Assembly: GCA_946408865.1 (NCBI GenBank)
Contig: CAMJTZ010000111.1
Span: 1-6,292 of the forward strand
Origin: an uncultured Clostridia bacterium
Lineage (GTDB): Bacteria; Bacillota_A; Clostridia; Christensenellales; Aristaeellaceae
DNA length: 6,292 nt
Reading direction: 5' to 3'
In this document: one piece after another, positions 5,621 to 6,292 of the stretch
Layout of the letters: the number at the start of each line of letters is the position of its first letter
Position numbering within the stretch: the stretch's first letter is position 1
Notes under the pieces: model-generated
Database searches by the model: none
Told to the model about the DNA's origin: nothing
What the model saw: the letters and a program-made list of their open reading frames with translations, nothing else
Translations under genes and position numbers: made by a program

Positions 5621-5650
5621 CGGGTTGTAATAAATCCGGAGGTGATTCTG

Positions 5651-6292
5651 ATGGCAACAAAGGATGTATTGTTTAATCTGCGGACAAAATCCGGCCTGTC
5701 CCAGGATGAACTGGCCGAAAAGGTATTCGTGACCCGGCAGGCGGTTTCCCGGTGGGAAAACGGTGATACGGTTCCCAATACCGAAACGCTGAAACTGCTT
5801 TCCAGATTATATAATGTATCAATCAATACCCTGCTTGGCGCGCCGAGGAAGCTGATCTGTCAGTGCTGCGGCATGCCGCTGGAGGACGCCCTTCTCAGCC
5901 GGGAAAAAGACGGCACAATCAACGAGGACTACTGCCAGTGGTGCTATGCCGACGGAACGTATACCTACAGCAACATGGATGACCTGATCGACGTCAGCGT
6001 CCGCCATATGGTGTCGGAGGGATTCACAGAGGAGCAGGCCCGGGATTATCTGAAGCAGACGCTGCCGCAGCTGGATTACTGGAAAAGATACGAAGAGCTC
6101 AGTGACGGCGGTCAGTTTGAGGCATTCAAGGAGCAGCTGATCCGGGAGATCAATGATCTGCATATCCCCGGCCTGCCCAAAGTGGAAAAACTGAACGCAC
6201 TGGTGGGCAGTTATGTCAATCTCGCGTATCCGCTGCCCAGCGGAGAGAAAGTCAGATTCCTGAACGACGGGAAGACATACCTCGGCAACCAG
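5651..6292 (+). CDS. XRE-family regulator with zinc-ribbon domain (3' end outside window)
   Basis: An open frame of 214 codons runs off the window end without a stop. Residues 5-62 are an XRE/HTH_3 domain: 'LSQDELAEKVFVTRQAVSRWENG' with recognition helix TRQAVSRWE (28-36), then 'LKLLSRLYNVSINTLLG'. A zinc ribbon follows: C70-x2-C73-G-M-P-L and, after 'REKDGTINEDY', C95-x2-C98-Y-A-D-G, matching the 'putative zinc ribbon' family often fused to XRE domains in Clostridia. Residues 104-168 are helical. From 171, 'HIPGLPKVEKLNALVGSYVN' and 'YPLPSGEKVRFLNDGKTYLG' begin a third conserved module whose end is missing. ATG 5651 is 8 nt after GGAGG (5638-5642). The gene sits behind repeat copy 2, whose palindrome suggests autoregulation. 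Whether the ribbon senses zinc or redox state, or is only structural, cannot be told. Confidence 0.88.
   Translation, partial: MATKDVLFNLRTKSGLSQDELAEKVFVTRQAVSRWENGDTVPNTETLKLLSRLYNVSINTLLGAPRKLICQCCGMPLEDALLSREKDGTINEDYCQWCYADGTYTYSNMDDLIDVSVRHMVSEGFTEEQARDYLKQTLPQLDYWKRYEELSDGGQFEAFKEQLIREINDLHIPGLPKVEKLNALVGSYVNLAYPLPSGEKVRFLNDGKTYLGNQ

Larger units (their letters stand above)
5572..5642 (+). repeat. 71-bp promoter/RBS direct repeat, copy 2 (upstream of XRE/zinc-ribbon gene)
   Basis: Second copy of the repeat at 3677-3747 (62 of 71 identical, no gaps). It starts 2 bases after the MerR stop codon and ends at the SD. The distance from the repeat end to the start codon (8 nt) is the same as in copy 1, although those 8 bases are unrelated. 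This copy has the more regular symmetry elements: GCAACAGcCTGTTGC (5577-5591), CATAT-g-ATATG (5601-5611) and TACAA-tcggg-TTGTA (5615-5629). Confidence 0.9.

Overview
The window is a run of eight genes, all on the plus strand, with moderate GC, strong AGGAGG-type ribosome binding sites and sigma-A-like promoters. Domain choices (XRE-GyrI fusion, XRE plus zinc ribbon, MerR, GGPPGY-type GNAT) point to a Firmicute of the Clostridia, probably a gut or rumen lineage. This placement is inferred from style and family content; no marker gene is present.

Layout. 1-276: C-terminal part of a P-loop nucleotide-kinase-like protein. 321-1013: calcineurin-like metallophosphoesterase. 1014-1177: the largest gap (164 bp), holding a dense cluster of GTTGC/GCAAC half-sites. 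1178-1846: one-component regulator with an XRE HTH and a GyrI-like effector domain. 1874-2371: GNAT acetyltransferase. 2412-3590: secreted S41-family protease-like protein. The short gaps suggest 1178-3590 is one transcription unit. 3756-4589 (stop to 4592): class I SAM-dependent methyltransferase behind its own promoter. 4679-5569: MerR regulator with an unassigned C-terminal sensor domain and a dyad between its -35 and -10. 5651 to the window end: XRE regulator with a four-cysteine zinc ribbon, 3' truncated.

The genes do not form a recognisable pathway. They look like an accessory or adaptive block: three different one-component sensors interleaved with small modifying enzymes (phosphoesterase, acetyltransferase, methyltransferase, peptidase). 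Each sensor gene has inverted repeats upstream that could serve autoregulation.

The most interesting non-coding signal is a 71-bp direct repeat (3677-3747 and 5572-5642, 62 of 71 identical, no indels). It carries a full promoter (TTGTCA, 17 bp, TACAAT) and the Shine-Dalgarno sequence, and sits at exactly the same distance from the start codons of the methyltransferase and the XRE/zinc-ribbon regulator. Copy 2 has a perfect palindrome, GCAACAGcCTGTTGC. The same GCAAC-N5-GTTGC arrangement occurs upstream of the XRE-GyrI gene. This suggests a shared regulatory cassette linking the regulators to the methyltransferase. No RNA genes, transposases, CRISPR arrays or convincing Rho-independent terminators were seen.
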